From: Pleurocapsa sp. PCC 7319 | Lineage (GTDB): Bacteria > Cyanobacteriota > Cyanobacteriia > Cyanobacteriales > Xenococcaceae | Reading direction: 5' to 3' | Assembly (NCBI RefSeq): GCF_000332195.1 | Contig: NZ_KB235922.1 | Span: 6,111,322 to 6,175,321, forward strand | DNA length: 64,000 bases | Shown here: piece by piece, positions 55,356-63,036 of the stretch | Numbering within the stretch: position 1 is the stretch's first letter | How the letters are laid out: every line of letters begins with the position of its first letter | Program-made: the position numbers and the translations under genes | Notes under the pieces: generated by a model | Told to the model about the DNA's origin: nothing | The model's input: only the letters and a program-made list of their open reading frames with translations | Database searches by the model: none

Positions 55356-55927
55356 CTTATACCATTAGTGTTAAAGCCTTTACTGATTCAATTAGCGATC
55401 GCACCTTAGAGCAACTATGTCGAGAAAACCCCGATTTGAGATTTGAAACTGATGCCAAGGGAAAACTAATTATTATGTCCCCTACAGCAAGTGAAAGCGG
55501 AAAGCGCAATGGAGATTTATTGATTCAAGTAGGAATTTGGAATCGTCGCACTAAACTTGGAGTGGTCTTTGATTCTTCTACAGGCTTCAAATTGTCTAAT
55601 GGTGCGACGCGGTCGCCTGATGTTAGTTGGATTGCGATTGAACGCTGGGATAGTTTAAGCGACAAGCAAAAAAGAGGCTTTGCACCGATAGATCCTGATT
55701 TTGTCATTGAACTAATGTCCCCTACGGATGATTTGGCAATAACCCAAAATAAAATGTCAGAATACATCAACTGTGGGGTCAAGCTTGGCTGGTTAATCAA
55801 TCCCGATGAAAAACAAGTAGAAATTTATCGCCTTGGTAAAGAAAAGCAAGTAGCTATCAATCCTAGTAATTTGTCTGGTGAAGATGTCTTACCGGAATTG
55901 ACTGTAGATCTATCTGATATTTTCTAG
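55352..55927 (+). CDS. Uma2 family endonuclease-like protein, tandem copy 1
   Basis: The 191-residue protein has the Uma2 PD-(D/E)XK core: R-S-P-D-V-S-W-I near residue 88 and PDFVIELMSPTDDL near residue 113, followed by K-M-x-E-Y-I-x-x-G-V-K-L-G-W-L. The start follows a strong Shine-Dalgarno. A paralogue follows after only 10 bases. The middle 271 bases (55565-55835) match copy 2 with two differences, while both ends diverge strongly. Confidence 0.88.
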   Translation: MTYTISVKAFTDSISDRTLEQLCRENPDLRFETDAKGKLIIMSPTASESGKRNGDLLIQVGIWNRRTKLGVVFDSSTGFKLSNGATRSPDVSWIAIERWDSLSDKQKRGFAPIDPDFVIELMSPTDDLAITQNKMSEYINCGVKLGWLINPDEKQVEIYRLGKEKQVAINPSNLSGEDVLPELTVDLSDIF

Positions 55928-55937
55928 ATTATTGAAA

Positions 55938-56522
55938 ATGACTTACACCATTAATGTTAAAGCTTTCACCGAGAAAATCAGCGATCGCGCCTTGGAACAA
56001 CTATGTCGAGAAAACCCCGATCTGAGATTTGAAACTGATGCCAAGGGAAAATTGATTATTATGTCCCCTATAGGAAGTGAAAGTGGTAAAAGAAATTCCA
56101 GTTTAGTTGCGCAAGTTTGGTATTGGAATCGTCAATCTAAGTTAGGTGTAGTCTTTGATTCTTCTACAGGCTTCAAATTGTCTAATGGTGCGACGCGGTC
56201 GCCTGATGTTAGTTGGATTGCGATTGAACGCTGGGATAGTTTAAGCGACAAGCAAAAAAGAGGCTTTGCACCGATAGATCCTGATTTTGTCATTGAACTA
56301 ATGTCCCCTACGGATGATTTGGCAACAACCCAAAATAAAATGTCAGAATACATTAACTGTGGGGTCAAGCTTGGCTGGTTAATCAATCCCGATGAAAAAC
56401 AAGTAGAAATTTATCGCCTTGAAAAAGACAAGCAAGTAGTTATCAATCCTAGTAGCTTATCGAGTGAAGACATACTACCAGGATTAACTATGGATTTCTC
56501 CGATATCTTCTCAACAGATTAA
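55938..56522 (+). CDS. Uma2 family endonuclease-like protein, tandem copy 2
   Basis: The 194-residue paralogue of the preceding gene has the same core motifs (RSPDVSWIAIERW and PDFVIELMSPTDDL). I start it at ATG 55938 by alignment with copy 1 (M-T-Y-T-I); an upstream TTG at 55932 is in frame. It shares a 271-bp near-identical central block (56151-56421) with copy 1, pointing to recent gene conversion or a partial duplication. The family function is unresolved. Confidence 0.87.
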   Translation: MTYTINVKAFTEKISDRALEQLCRENPDLRFETDAKGKLIIMSPIGSESGKRNSSLVAQVWYWNRQSKLGVVFDSSTGFKLSNGATRSPDVSWIAIERWDSLSDKQKRGFAPIDPDFVIELMSPTDDLATTQNKMSEYINCGVKLGWLINPDEKQVEIYRLEKDKQVVINPSSLSSEDILPGLTMDFSDIFSTD

Positions 56523-56552
56523 CTAATGTTTATTGTTTAGTTCCTCATACTT

Positions 56553-56573
56553 CATCCCTCATCCCTCATCCCT
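56553..56573. repeat. Heptamer tandem repeat (CATCCCT)3
   Basis: Three perfect CATCCCT units lie between the convergent stops of the second Uma2 gene (56522) and the REC-TPR gene (56576). This is a second heptamer family in the window, unrelated to TGATTAC. Confidence 0.75.
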
Positions 56574-56575
56574 TA

Positions 56576-57235
56576 CTAAAGGCTTGGTCTAGCACTATCA
56601 GAATTTCTCGTAGCGCGATCAAGATTGTTTTTAGCTGGTTTATAAGTAGGATCTAAGCTAATAGCAACGCGGTAATTCTTAATTGCACTATCAAAATCAC
56701 CTAAAGTTTCTTGTAGCCTGCCTAAAAAGTCGAAAGCTTCCGGTTTAGAAGGATCTGAGCCGATCGCCTTTTTCGCTTGAGCGACCGCATTATTAAAATC
56801 TCGTTGTCTAGCGGAGTTTTTAGCAGATTTTAAGCTGGATTTATATTCTGATGCTGACTCGACTGAGTCTTCTGTTTCTAAAACATTGTGAACTAGATTT
56901 CTTAATTCTTTGGGTGTGAAGGGTTTTTGCAAGAAATCAACAGCACCAAGTTTCATTGCTTCTACCGCATTGTCCACTGTGCCGTGAGCGGAGATCAAGA
57001 CAATTTTAATCTCAGGATATTTAGAGATCGCCTCTTGTAAAAGCTCCATCCCGTTCATCCCAGGCATTTTTAGATCGGTAATAATTAAGTCGTAGCGATC
57101 ATTAGTTAACTGCACCATCGCATCCTTACCATCAAATGCAGTATGCACAAAATAATCGAGAGACTCCAAAGCCATACTTACAGTGCGTCTAATGTTCTTG
57201 TCATCATCAACTACTAATATTTTTGCTTGGGACAT
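56576..57235 (-). CDS. Response regulator with C-terminal TPR repeats
   Basis: The 219-residue protein has an NtrC-type receiver (VVDDDKNIRRTVSMAL, D54 in LIITDLKMPGMNG, LISAHGTVDNAVEAMKLGA and K in FLQKPFTPKEL). Instead of an AAA+/DNA-binding output it has a TPR-like region at about residues 140-210 (KPEAFDFLGRLQETLGDFDS). It therefore probably signals by protein contacts. It lies 14 bases downstream of a histidine kinase gene, its likely partner. Confidence 0.9.
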   Translation of the reverse strand: MSQAKILVVDDDKNIRRTVSMALESLDYFVHTAFDGKDAMVQLTNDRYDLIITDLKMPGMNGMELLQEAISKYPEIKIVLISAHGTVDNAVEAMKLGAVDFLQKPFTPKELRNLVHNVLETEDSVESASEYKSSLKSAKNSARQRDFNNAVAQAKKAIGSDPSKPEAFDFLGRLQETLGDFDSAIKNYRVAISLDPTYKPAKNNLDRATRNSDSARPSL

Positions 57236-57249
57236 TAGTTGTATTTCTC

Positions 57250-59094
57250 CTAATTTGATTCACTATGACTTTTGGGTACTGTAAATGTAAAAGTACTTCC
57301 TCGACCAACAGTAGAATCTACCCATATTCTACCTCCGTGAGCTTGAACCATTTCTTTGCAGATAGCTAAACCTAAGCCACTGCCGCCAACATCTTTTTCT
57401 GTCTCTACCTGAACAAATTTATCAAATATTTTTCCCTGATACTCCAAAGGAATTCCTGCACCGCGATCGACAACAAATATTTCTACCCAGCTATTTCTTG
57501 ACGTGGCACCAATTTTGATTTCTCCTCCAGGATCGCTATAGCGTAAAGCATTTGCTATTAAATTAGTTAATACCCAAATGATTTTATTGGCATCTACCTT
57601 AGTCTTTATATCTTCCGATAGAGCTTGTATAACCAAGGTAACGTCATTTTGTTCTGCTTGAATGTTCAAAGCAGAAACTGCTTTATCTAGCAAAAAGTTT
57701 ACTTCAACATCTACAAAATCTAGCTCAATCTTACCCGACTCAATTTTAGATAGATCGAGAAGATCGTTAACTAAACCCTTTAACCTTTCCACATCTTCAA
57801 CGGCAGTGTCTAACAATTCTGATTCGGATTCAGATAGTTTGTCTTCAGTAGTTTCTGCCAACAAATTCAGGCTCATTGCCATTCCTGTTAGGGGAGTCCG
57901 TAACTCATGGGAGGCTGTAGCCACAAATTCACTTTTAAGATTATCTAATTCTTTGAGTTTAGTGACATCCTGCAATAGTAAAATTGCGCCAATTACTTTT
58001 TCTGCTTCGGTAACTACAGGGGTGATCGCAAACTTATAATATTGGGTATGCTGTTCTCGTTCAACAGTCAAAATATCATCTTCTAGTTGGGGAGATTTAC
58101 CCGTTTCCGCAGTATGTTTAAGATGTTGATAGAGAGTGCGATCACTAAATACATCCAGAAAATGATTGTTGGTTGCTAACATAGATTTAACATTAGCTAT
58201 ATTAGCTGCAATGGGATTAATCGCAATAATCTTGAGATCGCTATCGACCACAATAATTCCATCACCAATACTTTGAACAATCGCTTCGCTGCGCTGTTTT
58301 TCAACTATAACTTTGCCCACGTTAAGATCGCGAAACGCCTTAAGTTTTTGACTCATGGTAGTTATTTCTCGCGCCAACAAACCTAATTCATCTTTCGATT
58401 TAACTTGGAGCGCAATATCATATTCACCCCTAGCAATCTTTTCGGTTGCATTAGTCATTTCTGACAGTGGCTGAACAATACGACGGGTTAACAACAAGCT
58501 AAATCCTAATCCGATCCCTGCTGCGGTAGCTCCCGCGATCGCCATAGACCAAATTGCCTGGCTCGATATCTGTTGAGCATTTTCTGAAGCTGCTTCCATC
58601 GTTTCTTGGTTGATAATTCGCAGTTCAACGCAGCGAGCGCGTATCTGCTCAAATATCGGTAATATAGTTTGGTAGTAGTCTTCGGTAGTAGGATTTTCTT
58701 GCTGCTGTAACTGAAAAAAAGCCGTCAGATAATCTTGATAAGATTCTTCAATACTAGCAATAATTTCTTCTTCTCCTGAAATGGTAATGTTCCCCTCAGC
58801 ACGTCCCAACCACTTGAGAAATTCAATCTGATTGCTGCGAAATTGTTGGCTACCGCGATCGCGATTTTCCAAGAGAAACAATAAGATGGCGCTATCTTGT
58901 CGCTCAATAGAATCAATGGTATTCTCTGCTGCGAGGATGCTATTGTAGTTTTCTTTTAGAATTGCTTCGCTGGCTTTACCCAAACGACGTAGATTGTTAA
59001 TACCCCAAATACCGACTAGAACAACTAAAGCTAACGATAAGCTATAACCCAATAAAATTTTGTTTTTAAGCTTCATACTGAGTTTCTTCCCCAT
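57250..59094 (-). CDS. Membrane sensor histidine kinase (HAMP-PAS-HisKA-HATPase)
   Basis: The 614-residue protein has a first transmembrane helix (ILLGYSLSLALVVLVGIWGI), a helical extracytoplasmic sensor region of about 145 residues, and a second helix (MAIAGATAAGIGLGFSLLLT). HAMP follows near residues 205-260, then PAS near 270-380, HisKA with H396 in ATASHELRTPL, and HATPase_c with the N-box (NLIANALRYSD) and G boxes (DRGAGIP, GGSGLGLAICKE). The kinase is intact. It likely phosphorylates the REC-TPR protein. MKLKNK at 59076 is an alternative start. Confidence 0.92.
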   Translation of the reverse strand: MGKKLSMKLKNKILLGYSLSLALVVLVGIWGINNLRRLGKASEAILKENYNSILAAENTIDSIERQDSAILLFLLENRDRGSQQFRSNQIEFLKWLGRAEGNITISGEEEIIASIEESYQDYLTAFFQLQQQENPTTEDYYQTILPIFEQIRARCVELRIINQETMEAASENAQQISSQAIWSMAIAGATAAGIGLGFSLLLTRRIVQPLSEMTNATEKIARGEYDIALQVKSKDELGLLAREITTMSQKLKAFRDLNVGKVIVEKQRSEAIVQSIGDGIIVVDSDLKIIAINPIAANIANVKSMLATNNHFLDVFSDRTLYQHLKHTAETGKSPQLEDDILTVEREQHTQYYKFAITPVVTEAEKVIGAILLLQDVTKLKELDNLKSEFVATASHELRTPLTGMAMSLNLLAETTEDKLSESESELLDTAVEDVERLKGLVNDLLDLSKIESGKIELDFVDVEVNFLLDKAVSALNIQAEQNDVTLVIQALSEDIKTKVDANKIIWVLTNLIANALRYSDPGGEIKIGATSRNSWVEIFVVDRGAGIPLEYQGKIFDKFVQVETEKDVGGSGLGLAICKEMVQAHGGRIWVDSTVGRGSTFTFTVPKSHSESN

Positions 59095-59199
59095 GCCCTA
59101 TGGTCAATTTTCAGTAACTCATATTTTAATGACGACATTTCTTCAACATACCTTGTATCAATTACTCTACATAGACTATACTTATGGAAGTTAAGTCAT

Positions 59200-59279
59200 G
59201 GGCGAGTGGCGGAATTGGTAGACGCACCACACTCAAAATGTGGCGAGAAATCGTGAGAGTTCGAGTCTCTCTTCGCCCA
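59200..59279 (+). tRNA. tRNA-Leu (anticodon CAA)
   Basis: The acceptor stem pairs GGGCGAG with TTCGCCC (one G-U). The D-arm (GCGGAATTGGTAGACGC), the anticodon stem CCACA/TGTGG around loop CTCAAAA, an 11-base variable arm and the T-arm GAGAG-TTCGAGT-CTCTC are all present. The anticodon CAA reads UUG. CCA is not encoded; the discriminator is A. The length is 80 bases. Confidence 0.95.
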
Positions 59280-59403
59280 TAATACATACAGGGTATATGT
59301 TTCAAGATTCTTCAATAATTTGGTTGAGTTCAATTTGGCTGGACAAATTTGGATTTTACCCAAAAATCACCTAAAAACGGGGGGGCATTGTGGTATTTAT
59401 TTA

Positions 59404-60084
59404 CTACCGACGATCGCTCATTAAACCCAACATAGGACCTAGGATAGCTCCAAAAATAAAGCCTCCTGCGTGCGCCCAATATGCTACTCCAGCAGATTCG
59501 GGCATTCCCAGAGAGGCAACGCTACTTATAGCCTGTTGAAGAAACCAAAAACCGAGAAAGAAAACGGCAGGGATGCGCACCGTAGTCCAGATGATAAATA
59601 AAGGTAGTAGAGTGACAATTTTGGCTTGCGGATATTTGATCAAGTATGCACCCATTACCCCGGCGATCGCGCCACTTGCACCTACGGTGGGAACTGCAGA
59701 CTGCATTCCAAAGAACCAATGACTTAACCCGGCTAAAACACCACAAACCAGATAAAATAAAAGAAATTTAATGTGTCCCAGATCGTGTTCGATATTGTCG
59801 CCAAAAGTCCACAAAAAAAGCATATTACCCCCAATATGCATCAAGCCACCATGTAAAAATTGAGAAGTGATTAGAGTAGCAAGTTCTGGTACTGGTTGAT
59901 TTGGGGGAGTTCCATTTAAGCTAGCACTTAGTTCTTGGGGAATAACTGCATAAAGCTGAAAAAAACCTTCTATTCCCGAACCTAAAGTCATTTGGTGTAA
60001 GAAAACCACTACATTAATCGCAATCAAGATATAAACTATGACTGGAGTGCTATAGGTAGGGTTTTCATCTCTAATTGGAATCAT
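59404..60084 (-). CDS. Rhomboid family intramembrane serine protease
   Basis: The 226-residue protein has six transmembrane helices. It has the family's H-x-G-x-x-H-I-x-x-N-M motif (FLHGGLMHIGGNMLFLWTFG), the nucleophile S137 in VGASGAIAG, and the dyad H205 in AHAGGFIFG. It should cleave membrane proteins in the bilayer. It lies 19 bases downstream of the Ycf33 gene on the same strand. Confidence 0.94.
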   Translation of the reverse strand: MIPIRDENPTYSTPVIVYILIAINVVVFLHQMTLGSGIEGFFQLYAVIPQELSASLNGTPPNQPVPELATLITSQFLHGGLMHIGGNMLFLWTFGDNIEHDLGHIKFLLFYLVCGVLAGLSHWFFGMQSAVPTVGASGAIAGVMGAYLIKYPQAKIVTLLPLFIIWTTVRIPAVFFLGFWFLQQAISSVASLGMPESAGVAYWAHAGGFIFGAILGPMLGLMSDRR

Positions 60085-60103
60085 AATAGTTAAAATCTGG
60101 GGG

Positions 60104-60301
60104 TTAGCTAATGCCCAACATTGCTTCTAAAGTGAGATATAGTAGGGCAAAACCACCAACCAAAAAACCGACTAAAGCGATCGCCGTCACAGGATTTTTG
60201 AGAAAGGGCTTGAGTTGCTCAAAGAAAAACCAAAAAATCCCCGCAATAAGGCTAATTAGATAGCGAGGATAGCGAGAAACGTTTTGAAAAAAATCTTGCA
60301 T
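60104..60301 (-). CDS. DUF751/Ycf33 family small membrane protein
   Basis: The 65-residue protein matches Ycf33: QNVSRYPRYLISLIAGIFWF opening, then a loop, then a second helix (TAIALVGFLVGGFALLYLTL). Homologues are found in cyanobacteria and algal plastids; a photosynthetic-electron-transport role has been suggested. It heads a two-gene unit with the rhomboid protease. Confidence 0.87.
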   Translation of the reverse strand: MQDFFQNVSRYPRYLISLIAGIFWFFFEQLKPFLKNPVTAIALVGFLVGGFALLYLTLEAMLGIS

Positions 60302-60381
60302 TAATTTTAACTTCTTAAGTTGAGGATGTTAACTTTCATTCATTATTCAACATTGAACAATCAACAGACAACTTTCTGTAA

Positions 60382-61761
60382 ATGAACTTACTATTTCAAG
60401 CAACTCGTCGTCGTCTAGCTTTATGGTATACAGCAGTTACGGCAGTTCTGTTGTTACTCTTTGCTATCGGGGTATATTTTTACGTTCGTAATACCCTTGT
60501 GGATCGCATTGATGACACCCTCAAGCACGTCGTAGAAGTAGTAGATCGGTCCTTAGTAATTCAACCCCTAGCAGCAACTCAAGGAAGATATGGAGTTAAT
60601 GTTGATGCTAGTTTCAACCAGAATGTTAATGACTTAGAAGATGATCATATTGATCTCGAATGGTTTAATCCTCAAAGGGAATTGCTGTGGTCTACCTTTG
60701 AACAACCGATAGATTATCCTCTTCATCCTCATCGTAGTGGAGAAACTGTATATTTAAGTAGCGATCGCATTTTCCGGCAGATTGTACAGCAAGTAGAATT
60801 AGAACATCGTGTCTTAGGTTATCTGCGGGTCAGCCATCCTTGGTTTGAAGTCACCAAACCAATTAACCAGTTAACTAAAGATTTGATTATTGGTATTACC
60901 CTAATGGTAATTTCAGTCGGTGGAATAGGCTGGTTTTTATCGGGTATTGCTATTAAACCTGTCCAAATTTCATATTCGAGTTTAAAACAGTTTACTGCCG
61001 ATGCTTCCCATGAGTTGCGTAATCCCATTGCCACGATCCAAACTAATGTCCAGATGGCATTAGCCTATCCCGAAGCTGAACCTCAACTGCAAAAAAGACA
61101 GTTACAAATCATTGAACGGTTAACCCAAAAATTGGGACGTTTAGTAAATGATCTTTTATTTCTCGCCCGCACCGATAGTGGGATAGCACAGCAAGAATGG
61201 CAACCCGTTCCGTTAGATGCGCTGTTAATTGATGTCATTGAAGAACAGAGAACTGCTGCGAACCAAAAGGGTTTATTTCTTTCTTTGCATATTGTTGAAC
61301 CAGAAATTGATGCCAAAAATTTTAATGAAGAGGATATTTTTACCATTCAGGGGGATTGGAATCATCTCTCCCGACTATTCACCAATCTGATTGCTAATGC
61401 GATCGAACATACTGACACTTCGGCAGAACCTAGCGATGCCTCGGTAGAGGTAGAATTGAAACTAATTAAATTTACTCCCAAAACAATGCGTGTTAGGGAA
61501 ACTCAGCGTCAATTTGAATTGCAAGTAAAGGTAACAGACAATGGACAAGGCATAGCTGAATCTGACTTACCCCATATATTTGATCGCTTTTATCGTGCTG
61601 ATCCTGCTCGTTCTCCTCAACGGCGAATTAATACCCCCACAGGGGCTGGTTTAGGACTAGCGATCGCCAAAGCGATAGTGGAAAATCATCAAGGAAAAAT
61701 TACCGCAAAGAGCAACTTAGAGCAAGGAACAACTTTTACCGTAACCTTTCCACTTTTTTAA
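60382..61761 (+). CDS. Sensor histidine kinase
   Basis: The 459-residue protein has an N-terminal helix (LALWYTAVTAVLLLLFAIGV), a periplasmic loop of about 115 residues and a second helix (LIIGITLMVISVGGIGWFLS). HisKA with H210 in ADASHELRNPIATIQ follows, then HATPase_c with the N-box (NLIANAIEHTD) and G boxes (VTDNGQGIAESD, GAGLGLAIAKAI). No clear HAMP is seen. No response regulator is adjacent, so it is an orphan kinase here. Confidence 0.92.
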   Translation: MNLLFQATRRRLALWYTAVTAVLLLLFAIGVYFYVRNTLVDRIDDTLKHVVEVVDRSLVIQPLAATQGRYGVNVDASFNQNVNDLEDDHIDLEWFNPQRELLWSTFEQPIDYPLHPHRSGETVYLSSDRIFRQIVQQVELEHRVLGYLRVSHPWFEVTKPINQLTKDLIIGITLMVISVGGIGWFLSGIAIKPVQISYSSLKQFTADASHELRNPIATIQTNVQMALAYPEAEPQLQKRQLQIIERLTQKLGRLVNDLLFLARTDSGIAQQEWQPVPLDALLIDVIEEQRTAANQKGLFLSLHIVEPEIDAKNFNEEDIFTIQGDWNHLSRLFTNLIANAIEHTDTSAEPSDASVEVELKLIKFTPKTMRVRETQRQFELQVKVTDNGQGIAESDLPHIFDRFYRADPARSPQRRINTPTGAGLGLAIAKAIVENHQGKITAKSNLEQGTTFTVTFPLF

Positions 61762-62426
61762 TTATTGATAACATTTTTTTGAACTTGGTTGTTAACTGCT
61801 GAAATTACTAATCTAAAGATAATTTAGCGATCAAAAGTATGCAATATAAAATACATTTTTTAAGTTTTATTTTAAATAATAGTTGCTATAAAAACTATAA
61901 TGGCTTGTTATAAACAATACTATCGATAAGTCTTATTTATCCAAGTTTATAAAAATTTTTAGACTAAAAAACCATAATTTACTAGAGTTAATTCGTAGAA
62001 ATGCGAATGTAGCGTTCCGAAGGCTACCCTAAAGGACTCGGCTTCGCCATCGCGCGGAGCGTAATCGCTTTCTAAAGCTGCGACTAAAAAAATGACAAAC
62101 AGCAAAATTCGCTCTGTGCTCAATCAGTATCAATAAAAACTACAGGAAGCTGAACTAAATTGTACTATGGCAATACGGACTTACATTAGGGCACTTATTA
62201 TTCATTACTCATTATTTACGAGCAATCAATAAACTTGTCCTAATACAACTTTGTACGGCTATATTATAGCGATCGCTGTCAAATTGGCGGTAGATATTGT
62301 ACGTGAATTTGAATATGTAATTCAGCTTAGTTTACTTAAATTAATTCTGCCTATAGATGGAACAAGATAACTAATATAGCGTCTACAAGGAGATATAATT
62401 TAATTAATAATTAGGCAGTAAATTAA
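61762..62426. other. 665-base intergenic region with a GC-rich repeat-like block
   Basis: No intact gene is supportable. Bases about 62005-62085 form a GC-rich block (TAGCGTTCCG, CCCTAAAGGAC, CGCGCGGAGCG) in AT-rich sequence, similar in style to the block near 6303-6393. A short frame at 62092 onward (MTNSKIRSVLNQYQ, stop, KLQEAELN) could be a relic N-terminus. A HIP1 site lies near 62270. Confidence 0.4.
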
Positions 62427-62957
62427 GTGTTCCAAGCTGCGCTCAAAAGAGTGAATTCATCAGTACTTAGACGTAATTATCAACGTAATTTAATATCTAA
62501 AAAGATTTATTGGTTATTATTACTGGAGACAAATTTGATTTTCAGTAGTTTACCTGTATTGGCTCAATCTAGCATTAGCAGCATTGTAATTGATCAAAAT
62601 ACTATTACTCAATCATTAACTGTTGAAGGAATGAGTGGTGGTATAATGACTGCTTTGGAAATAACTAATACTGAGAATACAGCTACAGGTTATTGTGATG
62701 GTTTTGTTAGTCGTCTACCCAATCATATTTTCAAATTAAACTCTTTTTTTGAATTCCTGAGGGTAGAAGTAGAGAGTCCAGCGGATACAACTATTTTGGT
62801 ACAGGGTCCTGGTGGTGTTTGGTGTAATGATGATTCTCACGATGCCAATCCTATGATTGAAGGAGAATGGCAACCTGGAGAGTATAAAGTCTGGATCGGT
62901 TCCTATCAAGCTAATTCTAATAACAACTATCGCCTCAAAATTACGGGAAAAAAATAA
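62427..62957 (+). CDS. Secreted protein of unknown function
   Basis: The 176-residue protein starts at GTG 62427. After a basic region it has a hydrophobic segment and an A-Q-S cleavage-like site (SSLPVLAQSS, near residue 45). The mature part is probably all-beta, with two cysteines (YCDGF and GVWCNDD) that could form a disulphide. The end motif GEWQPGEYKVWIGSY resembles bacterial carbohydrate-binding-like jelly-roll ends. No named domain is certain. An in-frame GTG 62450 exists, but the longer form better positions the signal peptide. Confidence 0.7.
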   Translation: MFQAALKRVNSSVLRRNYQRNLISKKIYWLLLLETNLIFSSLPVLAQSSISSIVIDQNTITQSLTVEGMSGGIMTALEITNTENTATGYCDGFVSRLPNHIFKLNSFFEFLRVEVESPADTTILVQGPGGVWCNDDSHDANPMIEGEWQPGEYKVWIGSYQANSNNNYRLKITGKK

Positions 62958-63036
62958 CCCAGCAACGAAAAAATTTAGCCAACAGACCCCATTACCGTTA
63001 ATCTAGATAAAGTAAGTTACAGTCAGGACAAAAGTT

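Noticed and set aside
47634-56522. A possible defence island made of the three Uma2 genes
   Set aside because: Uma2 genes are very common in cyanobacteria, and the genes between them are transport, topoisomerase and glycosyltransferase genes. No recognised defence system is present.
62092-62215. Short frame MTNSKIRSVLNQYQ, stop, KLQEAELN... upstream of the secreted protein gene
   Set aside because: It could be the N-terminus of a dead gene, but it is too short and interrupted to support a feature.
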